The notes beneath the pieces were generated by a model. The model searched no databases. It worked only from the letters and a program-made list of their open reading frames with translations, and was not told the DNA's origin. 64,000 bases of DNA, taken from contig OX377205.1 of NCBI GenBank assembly GCA_947396885.1, positions 21,501,407-21,565,406 on the forward strand, read 5' to 3'. This document shows positions 43,983-55,170 of the stretch, in pieces. The first letter of the stretch is position 1; each line of letters opens with the position of its first letter. Position numbers and translations under genes: made by a program. This DNA comes from Heligmosomoides polygyrus polygyrus. Taxonomy: Eukaryota; Nematoda; Chromadorea; Rhabditida; Heligmosomidae.

Positions 43983-46900
43983 GGAATAAAGCTTTGTACC
44001 AATCTTGGCTACGCTAAACCAACTACTCGACTATAGTTTATTTTTTGTTGTTTGCTCGTTATCCGTTATTCCATCATCCGGCCATTTTTGGGCAGAATTA
44101 TCCGTTGCCCGGGTTTGAAAATTTCGTTATCGCTCATCCCTGATTCCTGTCGGTAACAGGAGGTGTGTGTGTTCGAATCCCGTCTGGCGCTAGAGTTTTG
44201 ATCGCAACAAAACACCATTGTAACAGCTTACAACCTCGATACCAGCCACTTGAGGAAACTTAAAGAAATTGACTTGAATCTCTATCAAATTCCTCAGAAG
44301 TCTCCAAAATGCCCGCACTGCGCTTACGTTCACCCTTACATGTTGGATTAGAAAAGCATGCAGTTATGAAAATTTATTAAACGAGCTCTTGTAATTAAAT
44401 TTCATTCATTTATTTATTATAACTGCGTTCGAACACTTGAGTAGCGTCCCTTGCTGATACTTAGCAAGCAACCACGAAAGGAAACACTGGATAGATAACT
44501 AATTTTCAGCTGTGCGATAGCACTAGCCAGAGCCAAAAACTCCTAGCGAGATTTATTTATTTATTTATTTATTTATGCACAACGTACGCCATAAAAACAA
44601 TGGTGAAAAAAGAGAAGCAAATTATCAGAATGCACTGCAACTTTAGTTGGACCTAGTGTTCTGTAGCAATTCAATAGCCTAAGTACAAAGAGACTGCAAT
44701 CACAAGCAAAAGTGTAATGAGATTTAAAAGTGGTGTATGAATTAACTGAAAGGAACTTAAGCAAAAAACTTTTTTGAAATCTTGGATGCAATGATCGGCT
44801 TGGCGAACGGTATTACAATGGCATGATTCCGGAGTAAGGAAATCACTTTCGAGCAGCTAGACAGACGGAAGCACCTAGGAGTCCGATCTTAATTCCAGTC
44901 ATTCCTAGGTCTTCATTACGGTTCCATTCGAGACTGCTTCCATAGTAACTGAGATAATCAAATCAAACTTGCGATAGTACATTGTATCAAGGTCAAGAAT
45001 AAATATACATTATATATAAAAAAACATAAATGTAAGATCAGTGGATTGTATAGGCTCCTCTCTATACTTAAGCTTTGAATAACCGCCGCCGACGTCTAGC
45101 ACAGAGGCATACTGACTCACTAAGCATGACAAAAAACACACAACACAAACAAGGTATAAGATCATAGTAACCACGACACCACATCTCAGGAAACTCGCGA
45201 CCCAATGAGCATATGCTGACGGAGAGGTAGATCTGCAGTCAACTAAACAATCTGAAACGCGGAATGACGATAGCCTAGAAAATTCAGGGTTAGCAAAAAT
45301 GCCGGCAGTTTAGTAATCGCGGAAGATCTAACCTCATAATTCTTTTTTAAAAGCTTTAGCTGTGCTCGCCTGGAGTAGTTCAACAGGAAGAAGATTCATC
45401 CATCTAGCACATCAATAGAAAAAAGAATGAAAAATAGTTGGTTAATGTTTTCGATTTATCCTAGTGTAATGAAGATTTAGGCTATTTATTCTAGGACTAA
45501 TAGGCCTATAGACCTAGTACTTGCTCGAAAGTAGCTTAGCCTTTCTCCTTAGAATATGGTAGCAAAATATCATAAATCTTTTTGAGATAAGGATTAAAGA
45601 CTTGTGTGCAGTACTCAAGGTGTGGCAGTACGTATATCTTCTAAAGACGTATCAATACTGCCGCATCGGAGCACTTAATATTACGCAAGGTCATAAATAG
45701 TGCACTATAAGCTTTTTTAGTCAAAAAGGCAGTGTGTTTCAAAAACTTGAGTTCCTGGCCAAAAATAACTCCAAGGTCTTTGACGGAACTGCAATTTGGC
45801 AAAGCTACACCATTGCTGAAAAATCGATGGGGTCAGAATCGCGTATATGTAGAGCCATGCTCTTATCTAAGTTGAGAGGGATATTCCAGCAAGTAGCCCA
45901 TTGATTCAATTTTTCAGCTAAGGCGAGAAGAGACGAGAGCACCACTGTTCTATTCGCCTCATAGTGTAGCCATATATTTTGAAGTTATCGGCATAAGCTT
46001 TAACATGAATTCGGGAATCAGTCTTAAGTGTTTAAAGCAAATCGTGGGTATATATCAAAAAGAGAAGAGGTACAATACAGCACCTTGAGGTATCCCGCTA
46101 GAGCAAATATGGTCTGCAGAGTAGGATTGTCTAACCTTAACCGTCATACGCCGTTCATCTAGGTAAGACTCGAGCCAAGCCAGGAGTTTACCACAAATGC
46201 TTATAGAGCTAAGCTTTCCAATTAATTTACTATGACAGACTTTATCAAGAGCCTTAGGGAAGTCAAAAATATGACATCTACTACCACTGTTGAACGCATT
46301 AACCCAACCATGAAAAGAATCGAGAATATTCGTTAAAGTAGAAGCTCCGGGCAGGAAACCGTGCTGTTCGTCGGGAATAATAGAGACTCTATTGAGCCAT
46401 GCAGTGATTTTGTCTCTTATTATTCTTTCCATTACCTTTATAGGAGCGGGTGTAATACTTACTGGGCGAAAGTTGCTAACAACATTATTCTTTGGAGATT
46501 TTGGTATAGGTGTCACAAGAGCATGCTTCCACAAGTGTGGAACCTCGGTAAACATGAAGGAGAGGTTAAACAAGTGTGCAAGCGGCTTACACAAGGCACG
46601 ACAGCATTTCTTGTAAATTATTTGAGGAAGACTATCATAAGGTTCTCCAGTTGAAGGTTTGAGTTTATTGAGTGCAGTAGAAACATCTTCGGGATAAAAG
46701 TAGATGTCTGCAAGCGTGTCCTGAGCACTGGAGTTTTCAGCAAGAAAGTCAAACGGCTAATAATCGAGAGTGAAGACATTTGCAAAATACAAAGCAAGAG
46801 CTTCCGCTTTTTCATTATCCGTAACGTACAGATTTCCAGCATGATCAGTTAGAGTAGTTGTTGAGGTCTTAGGCTTAATTTTCTTGCTCAAATATTGATG

Positions 46901-48185
46901 AAACTGTTTTCATGATGCACTGTTAGCAAGACGGCGTTAGTAATTGGCCAGAAATTTCTTGAGGCGAAGATTCAGATCAGGACAGACCTTTTTATTGAAC
47001 CAGTTGGATAGTGGTTCACATAACTGCTGATAAATCCTAGTTTTTTGCTCCACGAGATTCATAACATGTCTTGGGTAGTTGATGTGTGAACATTTCGGAA
47101 ACTTGAAGGGGACAAACATCGCAAGAGCTTTATAAAGGACTGCATAAAATCGTTGACAAGCTTCAGTCATGGTTGAATATTGATCGAAAACCTCAAACCA
47201 ATCAATATTGAACAGGTATCGATTGAGAGAAGAAAAATCGGTACTGGAATATTCAGGGTTTGGAGAATTCATAGCCTGGCTAAAAGTGCAGCAAATCTTA
47301 AAGCTAACAACGGCATGATCAGAAGTGGTTAAGGGGGCAGTGTGAAAACATTATATACATTGAGAGTTGAGGATGATACGACATCAGCGATCTTGTTACC
47401 AAAGGTGGGATCTTTTACATATTGCGTGTACCCTGTATTCAGAAAGAAGTCAAGGAATATGCCCGCTCTAGAGCATAGCGGGATCATAGTAGACCAATTT
47501 ACTTTAAGGTTGAAGTCACCAATATAAACAGAAGAGGAGTGGAAGGAGGAAAGCTCACGAAGCAGATCTAACAGCAAGTTGTCATCAGTTATGGTTGAAT
47601 TTGGTGGATTGTGATAAAACGAACGCGAGAGAAAGGTACAGGAACCAATAGATTTATACATAACACATTCGCTGTAGCGCTACATGATGCTCTATAAATT
47701 CAGCATATAGATCAACTCTAATAATGCAACAAGCCCCTCCGCCCTTTTCTAGCTTACGATTTAAATGGAATAAGGGAGTCCACCTATAATCTCTGAATCT
47801 TGGAATTTGTCTGAGAGCCAAGTCTCTGTGATAAAGACCACGTTGGACAATTCATGTTTAGAAATGACTGCAAATGATCGATTTTATTGCTTATGCTACG
47901 GGCGTTAAACAAAGAGCATTTTAAAGTAGGGCTTCCATGCGGGTTTATGATATGAGTTTTTCGAGTACTTGTGAGGAATTTCAGAAGCACGGATAAGATT
48001 ACCTTTATAGACAACCCACTCTTTGAATCCTTCGTCTCTGTTTCGCTCTTTTGCCCTCTGATGGAGCTCATTTTCCTGTTGTCGTTCCTCTGGTGTCATG
48101 CTCCTTCTTATGTGCACATTGGGAAATCATGTCTCTTTAAGCAAGCTAGCATTTACTAAAGCAGTACGCCAATGAACTTGAGAAG

Positions 48186-50338
48186 CAGGGATGTGCGGAA
48201 TTTTCGTTTCCGTGTTCCCAATTCCGGTTTCCGGCCATTTTGTACCCTTCCGTCCCGTTTCGTATTCCGCATGTTTTTGGCCTGGAAGGCGGAAACGGAA
48301 ATGACACTGTTACACACTAGTTTTCTATTGAACACAAAGCGTGTTCCGAATTCCTGTTTTCGGCCATTTTGGAATCTTCCGTTTCGTTCCGTGTTCCGCC
48401 TGCTTTTGTGCCGGAAGGCGAAAACGGAAATGGGCACTGTTCCACACTAGTTTTCTATTGAACACAATCAACTTATCAATAAAAAAGTTCTCCTTCATAT
48501 AATTGTGAGACAAATCCTGTTTGACAACTCTAGCATTAATATTCTTGAAATTGGTTAGATTACCAAAAAAGCACTCAAAATGACAACGGCTGGGTGCAAG
48601 GCAAAATTTATGTTTCACAAAGGCTATGTATACATTGATTCCACAGAAAACGCACACAACATTTGAATGATCATAAAATTTTTGATCTATTAGTTACAAA
48701 TAGCTACAAAAACTTTGTAAGCATACAGTAGGAAAGCAAAGGGTTCGGTGAAGGTTGTGGCATGCTGTTGTCTGCTCCAAGATCACATCAGTGTTCCTGA
48801 ACAAAGGTGCAAATTTCGATTTTTAATTTCGTTAGGCGTGGTATTCATCCATATGGAGTTATGCGATATATTTTTGATGAAGCATTACGACTATCTACAG
48901 TGAGCTGTTATTTTGATTGACTCTGGTGACTTATTGAATTCTGATACAGAACTATTACTTCGAGAACCATGTAGAAACTGTCCAACTGTGTCACCTTGGG
49001 CGTTAGGTTTCTAGGCTGGCGCAGACTGAATATTCCTGTGGAAGTGTGGATCCACCATGACTAATCAGTCATCCAGTTATCATCTTAGATCCCAGAATCA
49101 ACCTTGAGTACTAGCTTTGGTGATTACAGTGTAACTACTAATGTTGAATATGCAGATATCTGTGCAGTCACCACGTCATCCATGATGCCACTGGTTTCTA
49201 GAAGTGTTAAGAGGAATCTCCTTCCTGGTAAGGAAATGATCTAGGTGGCTACTCCAATTTTAGACTTCACCGGAGTCAGTTTTTTAAAATGCGGACATTG
49301 TTCTCCTCGAAAGTGCTTAAATTAACTTCATGCGTAAACTGGTTATGCGGCGTTCTGGGGTGAGGTATGAGTTCATTCCAAACAGAGTTATAAAGGCCGC
49401 CACAGACTTCTGCGGCGCCGCTCGGCGGCGCCGCTGCCCTATGCTTAACCATAGGGCAGAGACGCAGAGCTCGCCTCCAGCGGCGCCGCCAGCGGAAATT
49501 ACTTGAATCATTCCACCCGGCGGCGCCGCTCCAGCGTCTGTCTGTCTGCGCTCTGCGCTCTGCCCTTTCGCGGCGGGATCCAGAGCGGAGACGGTCGATG
49601 CGGGCGCGCGATCGCGATGAGCGGCGCCGCCGAGCGGCGCCGCAGAAGTCTGTGGCGGCCTTAAGACGTCGGTTGCATGGCTTGCGCAGTTTGCACTTCA
49701 GAAGAGAACGAAATGATCTCATTATGGCATTAAAATTTCTTACTGGTAAGCTTCTGTTGACTCCTCCAATTTTATCACAGTTGTTGATTCCTCTACTACA
49801 GATGGTAGGAAGAAAGTCAAGGTCTCGTCTTGTAGGAAACAGGTCAGTGCACAATTCTTTTCTATTTAATAGCCTTGCTGTGCTCTTAAATAAGGCGTTC
49901 AAAGAAGACCTGACTCTTGGCTCTTTTAATGCTAACGTTAGTAAGACTGTGGCAGGGGTGTTCTGATCAAGATATGGAAAGACTGCATGCTGAAATAGTA
50001 AGAAATATTGAAGTAAGCCCCAGAATTTGTTTTCGTTTATTGCTCAGTCATAGCTAAAAGGTTACCGCAGCAATATTATGAATTCGCGCTTCGCTATGTT
50101 ACGATATGATGAGAATGGGCATTAATCTGTGGAAGATTCTTCTGTTCGCAAAGTTCTGAGCAAGAGAACGTGCAATAGAAGCCGCTTCTTACGCCGTTTG
50201 AGAAGCAATTTTTGAAAAAATGGTGAACGTCTGTCATTTCCGTTTCCGCGTTTCGTATTCCAGTTTCTGGCCATTTTTGACCATTTTCGTTCCGTCTTTC
50301 GTCTTCCGCTTTTCCAGAAAAGTTTCCGCACATTCCTT
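48186..50338. mobile_element. hAT-type non-autonomous element, 2.15 kb
   Basis: Left end CAGGGATGTGCGGAA; right end TTCCGCACATTCC followed by TT. Flanking octamers TTGAGAAG and TGTAGAAG agree at 6 of 8. Subterminal GTTTCCG/TTCCGT words occur at both ends. The left subterminal part is duplicated in tandem with a period near 130 bp (TAGTTTTCTATTGAACACA at 48318 and 48448). It inserted into ORF1 of the LINE and itself hosts a Harbinger MITE. Confidence 0.78.
49394..49661. mobile_element. PIF/Harbinger-type MITE, GGCGCC-rich, 268 bp
   Basis: The ends AGGCCGCCACAGACTTCTGC are exact complements over about 43 bp and are flanked by TAA on both sides (49391-49393, 49662-49664). The arms contain GCGGCGCCGCTCGGCGGCGC, itself palindromic. 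GC content far exceeds the surroundings. Confidence 0.9.
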
Positions 50339-50890
50339 TGTAGAAGGGAAGACAGCTTTAACTAAGCGTGGACGTCTAGGGTCTATTTTTCCTACACGGT
50401 AGATTTCAGATGGTCGCATTCTACGTTTATGGCATCGAAAACCTTGTTGATCTTTTCTTCAAGGCGTTTTTGCCGGTCAAAGACTCGAGCTTCCATCGGC
50501 TCAGCACCGCTTATTACCGCACTGTGTTCATGCTTCTCGCGTTTCAGGAAACGAAGAAAACTCGCCAGGGATTTTATCTTTGAGATCAAGAAGAAATTGC
50601 TGCACCGTAGGATCTCTATTGATTTCTAGTGCTTTATCAAGCAGGAACCAGCAGACATCCAGGATATCATGATGGAAAACAGGATCAAGACTGGCATAGT
50701 GCGGTATTGCTTGATGAGGGTGGCTGGAACGACGCACCAGATTTCAGAAAAAAAAAGAAATCTTAGGCGGCATTTCACCACAAACACTTGGACACACAAC
50801 AGACAACAGTTGAAACAGAAGTAGGTTGAAATCACCAATGAATGGTAACGGAGAGCGAATTTCGCACGACCACTCACAGTCAGGGCTGGT

Positions 50891-51835
50891 GGTTGAATGA
50901 GATCAATTTTGTTTAAACAAAAAGTTTACCTCAGGTGCTGTGAACGAAACTGATGGCTCAAAAAATAAGACCGCTGTCATATCATGTCAACAGAAGTTTT
51001 CCTGGCAACATTTCGAAGAAATGTCGTCATAACGAATAAATTTCAGAAACTCCTTTCTGGTTTGATTAATGAAGGTGCCTCAACAAGGCAACTGTTGGAA
51101 GGATCGTTCTTCAGTACGAATGCTGGCCTCGCAGGATATTTCGATATTACCAAGTAATCCGTTTTGTGGTTATTGCGGCTATTACCTGATATTGCCTTTA
51201 TTGAGATATTGCTCCTTGAAATACACAAGCATATCTTCCAACTATTTATTATGAAGACGGAGGCTGTAGAACGGACGGTGATCACTGCTGTTCGGGAAAG
51301 CTCCAGAAGATATTGCAGAGGAGGACCGTCTGCCCGACTGACTCGACCGTTCCTTGGCTTAGCTTCTATACGCGCTGCTCCCCATCGTAACGAAAACATA
51401 CATCTTATCACCATAATATTCTAGTAGCGCTTCGCTGCACCAGCAGATCCCAACACCTTTTCATTTTACTGCCTCCACTATTAGACCAAGGAATCTGCCA
51501 CCAGTAGTGAATGACCATTCATTTCGATTATAAATAAGTGAAACAGACATAGAGATCATCAACACTGGCTTGTGTGAGTGATGTGTGCAAACGACTATGT
51601 ACAATTGATCAAGAAAGTCCACTGAATCAGTCAACAAACAAATAACCTAAACACCGTAATCACACTAACAGTAGTTAGAGATATCGTTCCTGATGAGTCG
51701 GCGTCGCGCTCGTCCTGTCGGAGTTCTGAAACAAAAAACATTTGCGTGCATTCTATAAAGCATAGGTATTAATCTTTTGGTATCATTGTATATTCACGAC
51801 TCGGAGGTCGAGGAGAGGTCGGAATTTTTTTTGGG
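50891..51835. other. No gene recognised
   Basis: A minus frame of 123 codons (51043-51414) has no motif. The rest is AT-rich. Confidence 0.45.
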
Positions 51836-52165
51836 GTGGGGGGGAAGGGCCAGTGAAGGGGACCAGTGAAGGATAGGGAAACCAGTGAAGAGCGGACCAG
51901 TAAATCGAGGTCCAGTGAAGGTGAGAGCAGTAATAGGGACCGATGAAGAGGGGGGGGGACCAGTGAAGGGTGAACCGGAAAAGGGCACAATAAAGGGAGG
52001 ACCGCTGAAGATGGACCAGTAAAAGAGGAGCCAGTGAGGGTGGGACCGGTGAAGGAGGGGGGGAGGGGGGGGGGGGGGGTTGGGGTCCAGCGAAGGTGAG
52101 ACCAGTAATGGAGAGCGGTGAAGGTGGGAGGTAGGGGTCCAGTGAAGGGGGCTTGAACGTCTGGT
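51836..52165. repeat. GGACCAGTGAAGG minisatellite
   Basis: Imperfect units of 13-18 bases around GGGACCAGTGAAGG with G runs (about 52056-52079). The long minus frame across it is an artefact of the repeat. The same repeat occurs at 59858-60458 and 63066-63375. Confidence 0.9.
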
Positions 52166-52624
52166 AATATTATAGAATGATGAGCGATGGCTAAAAACTG
52201 CGATCATGTTTGTGGTTTCTAGCATTAGTTTCAGCATTAACAGCCTTTTGCCGTTGCACACACACAATGACTGTGAAGCACAAGGGATAAAGGTTTGCCG
52301 ACATTTGCGATCCGTGATAAATGCACTACAGTAGGAGTCATGCGTGAAGAAGCTTGAAAATCTCCCGAAAACACATGCCTTCAGCAGAACGTGGTGTGGT
52401 GCGTGTGCGAACTGATGTCGATACTGATCGAATTGGCTGTGTATCGACAGCTCGTGTGTGCGCTGACGTGGCATCGCGAGCGACATTTTCCGCGTCTGCA
52501 TCTGAATCCTCGTCATCACTGATCACTAAACCAGAACCTGCAAAGTGGTGGTGCGAACATGCAGTGCGTTCAGCATTCATTACAGTGAACTATGTGTCAC
52601 TACTACGTAAACCAATTCATGTTC
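52166..52624. other. No gene recognised
   Basis: Overlapping frames on both strands at 52338-52641, no motif. Confidence 0.4.
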
Positions 52625-52865
52625 ATCTAGTAACAACTTGATTGCGATTTAGAAGGGAAGGATACCAGGTGGCCAGGTGACATTTAGACGATATCTGTGT
52701 ATCGTGGGATGCAGCATCGAACAATGATTGCAAACATATGTTTCGTTTCTGCTGTGCGCATCTGTGAACGGAGTTATGGACCCAACAATACTCAACATGG
52801 CTTCTTTGCCCTTTAGCTGCGCTAGCTGCGCGCTGAGTCGACGAATCACAAAAGGGCGAGTTCAA
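52625..52865 (-). repeat. Member of an inverted diverged pair with 54950
   Basis: Read on the minus strand, CACAGATGCGCACAGCAGAA and GGTATCCTTCCCTTCTAAAT align with CATAGATGCGCTCGGCAGAG and AGTATCCTTCCCCTGTTAGG at 55033-55150. Both can be read as SVHRCA followed by a similar peptide. Possibly a relic element gene; unassigned. Confidence 0.5.
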
Positions 52866-52869
52866 TAGC

Positions 52870-53236
52870 CTGGGCCCTGATTCATGAACGATTTACCGGT
52901 CGGCAAGTGTTAAATTTGCAGCCACTTCTCACTTAGCCGAAATCCATGAACGGGAAAATCAGCGGTAAGTTTTAAAAAATCCTACCTCGCTAGCGCGTGT
53001 GGGAACATTTACCGCGAAAGCAAGTGTTTTTACTCCCTTGCTAATCTGACCCAAAGCAATGAACCTGGCCCGTTGCCAACTCACCTTCCAAATCAATACT
53101 CGACAGGGGCGTCCAAAGGTGCTTTGGCGGTCATGAATCAGAAACATAGGTATGTTTCCGGTAAGTGGCCGGTAAGTGGCCGCCGAGTTAAATTGAGGTA
53201 GGATTTACCGCCTGCAGCGTCCACGAATCCGGGCCC
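52870..53236. mobile_element. hAT-like MITE, long version
   Basis: Left CTGGGCCCTGATTCATGAAC and right CACGAATCCGGGCCCGG are inverted termini of the ATTCATCAA family. Inner TTTACCGG/GGTAAGTGGCCGG segments also pair. No duplication visible. Confidence 0.6.
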
Positions 53237-53409
53237 GGAAACTGCGCTGCGCCTGAGCAGTGGTGGCGCCGGGGTAGAGGAGCGGCGTGGTGAGACGGGA
53301 TGTTTTATGGTTCGACATCCCCTGCGGTGTAGGATTTTTGCACTTCCCAAAAAAGATCTGCCGTGATCAACCAAAGCTCTCAATGTCAAACCGCAACGGA
53401 AAAGGTCAC

Positions 53410-53536
53410 CAGAGTCCAGATTCATCCATCGCTTACCGCGCTCTAACGGTGAAAATACCGCCAAATCCCCTAATATGACATTCAATAGCATCAGGCTCGG
53501 CGGTATTTTCACCGCGGTTCATGAATCTGGTCCCTG
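53410..53536. mobile_element. hAT-like MITE, 127 bp
   Basis: CAGAGTCCAGATTCATCCATC at the left; right end GGTTCATGAATCTGGTCCCTG. The GGTGAAAATACCGCC arms pair. Only half of the flanking octamers match (AAGGTCAC, AAGGAACT). Confidence 0.7.
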
Positions 53537-54007
53537 AAGGAACTCAACTTGGCATTGACAACTTACTGGCACGGAAATCCAGTTTATTATGAATAGAAAA
53601 CATGGCTAGAAGACAAACAATGCATTATGCTGGCAGCTATGAAGTAGCACAACGGGGTGTTTAAAACATAACAGCTGTTGCAATGATTACAGCGGATAAC
53701 ACACCAGTGCAGTGCTCCATGATGTCAGTGGGGAAACAGTACGGAATTGGTGTAATAAACATCCAAGGATGACTGTGCAGGAATTCTGCAGCTACCATGC
53801 ATATGTGAGAAAAGTTTTGAATCTTGGGGCAGCAAACTGAGCGCAAATGAGCCTTGTAGGAACGCGTAAAGTATCGGAAAAACCGAATTCCTCCAAAAGT
53901 TATGTACGCCAACACAACCGCCGTTTTGTACATAGTTTGGGAGATAAGTCGGCAGTGTTGTTCTTACCGTTCTTGGTGTCGAAAAATTCGCCGAGGGGGT
54001 TATTTAA

Positions 54008-54598
54008 CCCATTGGCGACCGCGCGGCGAATCGCGTGTCTGGGGCTTGGGACCGCGCACTGGAACCGCACAGACGCTAGAATCTCGTGGTACCACTTCTT
54101 CACGATATTCCAAATATCTCCAAGGATTAGCCACTTATTGGTTTAGGCCGGAACCGGCAGGTTTGAAGCAAAACATAAAATATGTATCTGTTGCTGTAAG
54201 AAGGTCCGCAAGTAAAAAGGGTGCATGTTTACCACTAATCGTCCGAATAAGGTGATCTAGCAGTGATATAGCAGGTTTTTGATATAATTTTGTACAGATT
54301 GTTTGCAAATTTTTACAAGAAATGTGACTAGTTATTTTTCTGCATGACCATTTTTACAAGATGTGAGCAGCTGTATGTGAATAGTGCTGCTCTTTGTGCA
54401 GCTTGAATAGTGTGTAGTGTTGATTTTTTGCTTTTATCAGCGCTTAGAAGTGAACGAATGCCGCACCACAGTGCAGTCGCCTTGCTAGGATCCAACATAT
54501 CTAATGATAACTCGTAAACTATGAAAAAGCGAGAAATTGGCTGTAGCGAACAGTTTTATAACCGCGGGCCGAAATCGGCCCGCACGGTTGTCAATGGG
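54008..54598. mobile_element. piggyBac-type MITE in TTAA
   Basis: CCCATTGGCGACCGCGCGG at the left and the complement CCCATTGACAACCGTGCGG at the right (three differences in 19). Exact TTAA lies on both sides (54004-54007, 54599-54602), the piggyBac target signature. It has no transposase. A second short palindrome GGGCCGAAATCGGCCC is subterminal on the right. Confidence 0.9.
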
Positions 54599-54949
54599 TT
54601 AAGGCACTGATCACCCACATGTAAGTATGGGTAGTGGGACCACATATAGGTGATGGGCGCCTTATAAATATAAGTACTCCGAGCGAGGTCTAGGCGAAGA
54701 AAGTTTCACTTTGCATTTTCTTTCGTTTTCAATACGTACAGTAGTACCAACGAAACTGGCCTCCTTTCTGGTGACCTTCTCCGCGGCGATTTGACATATA
54801 GAGCCTTGGTTGATCGTGGCAGATCTTTTTTAGGAAGTGCAAAAGCCTCTCTAAAAAAGGGGAGTCCAACCACAAAGCACACTGTTTCACTACGCTGCTC
54901 CCCTATCCCCTGAGCCACACTGCCCGGCGACTAGGACAGTTTTCACTTT

Positions 54950-55170
54950 ACTTGAGCTCGCACTTATTCTGGTTGGCGAACAGCGCGCAATCAGACAGCC
55001 AAAGAGTCAACCTGGAAATGGTCCATGCTTCCGTGCATAGATGCGCTCGGCAGAGGCAGAACACATATTTGGAATCAGCATTCGAACCGCATTCCTCGTT
55101 ATTCTCACATCACAAAGTCCTATGGTTGCCTAGTATCCTTCCCCTGTTAGGTAGACTACAACAGACTTGA
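54950..55170 (+). repeat. Member of an inverted diverged pair with 52625
   Basis: See 52625-52865. Here the + frame reads LANSAQSDSQRVNLEMVHA then SVHRCARQRQNTYLESAF. No family recognised. Confidence 0.5.

Larger units (their letters stand above)
42792..44034 (+). mobile_element. Penelope-like element, 5'-truncated, with terminal inverted repeats
   Basis: A 44-bp sequence (ATAGTCGAGTAGTTGGTTTA and continuing) at 42792-42835 is repeated as an exact complement at 43991-44034. The segment between encodes the end of a Penelope-type protein and a 3' region with a hammerhead-like motif and AATAAA. Penelope-like elements often carry direct or inverted pLTRs and are 5'-truncated, which fits. Confidence 0.85.
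40855..44142. mobile_element. hAT-type element carrying SINE-A and Penelope-like DNA, 3.3 kb
   Basis: It begins CAGGGATGAGCGG and ends with the exact complement of its first 12 bases (CGCTCATCCCTG). Flanking octamers ATTCCCGC and ATTCCTGT agree at 6 of 8, the differences being C to T. Subterminal words TTATCCGTTAACCGG (left) and CGTTATCCGTTA (right) are shared. Inside are a SINE-A (41531-41828) and a Penelope-like segment (42792-44034). No hAT transposase was recognised. Confidence 0.87.
38960..44290 (+). repeat. SINE-B copy split by two hAT-type elements
   Basis: Segments 38960-39094, 40795-40854 and 44143-44290 join into one SINE-B: GCTGATATCAGC...CACGAGGTGTAGAC, then GATCAAACAGCACCGGTGGTG up to CATTCCCGC, then CGGTAACAGGAGG...GTTCGAATCCCGTCTGGCGC...TTGATCGCAACAAAACACC. 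Each break is bordered by near-identical octamers. It faces the tandem units at 38.1-38.7 kb, forming a large inverted pair. Confidence 0.85.
44547..50890 (-). pseudogene. CR1-like LINE with two ORFs, split by a hAT-type element
   Basis: Minus-strand order: ORF1 remnant at 50740-50341 (KIKSLASFLRFLKREKHEHS, coiled-coil-like RQKRLEEKINKVFDAIN, then IYRVGKIDPRRPRLVKAVF). The hAT-type element at 48186-50338 follows. ORF1 ends at 48170-47900 (HIRRSMTPEERQQENELHQR, FKEWVVYKGN). Endonuclease at 48000-47330 (KCSLFNARSISNKIDHL; VYIGDFNLKVNW). Reverse transcriptase at 46600-45700 (LVTPIPKSPKNN, FRPVSITPAPIKVMERII, FDFPKALDKVCHSKL, GIPQGAV, YADNFKIYG in place of YADD, DLGVIFGQELKFLKHT, VLPHLEYCTQ). A C-terminal remnant ends in an ATTT-repeat complement at 44547-44577 (AAATAAAT tail). 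It has several frameshifts and stops, and the YADN change would kill catalysis. Without the insertion it is about 4.2 kb, so nearly full length. Confidence 0.85.

Noticed and set aside
51794..52519. 241-codon minus open frame
   Set aside because: It runs through the GGACCAGTGAAGG minisatellite, and its Pro/Ser/Leu repeats (FTGPPFT) come from the repeat.
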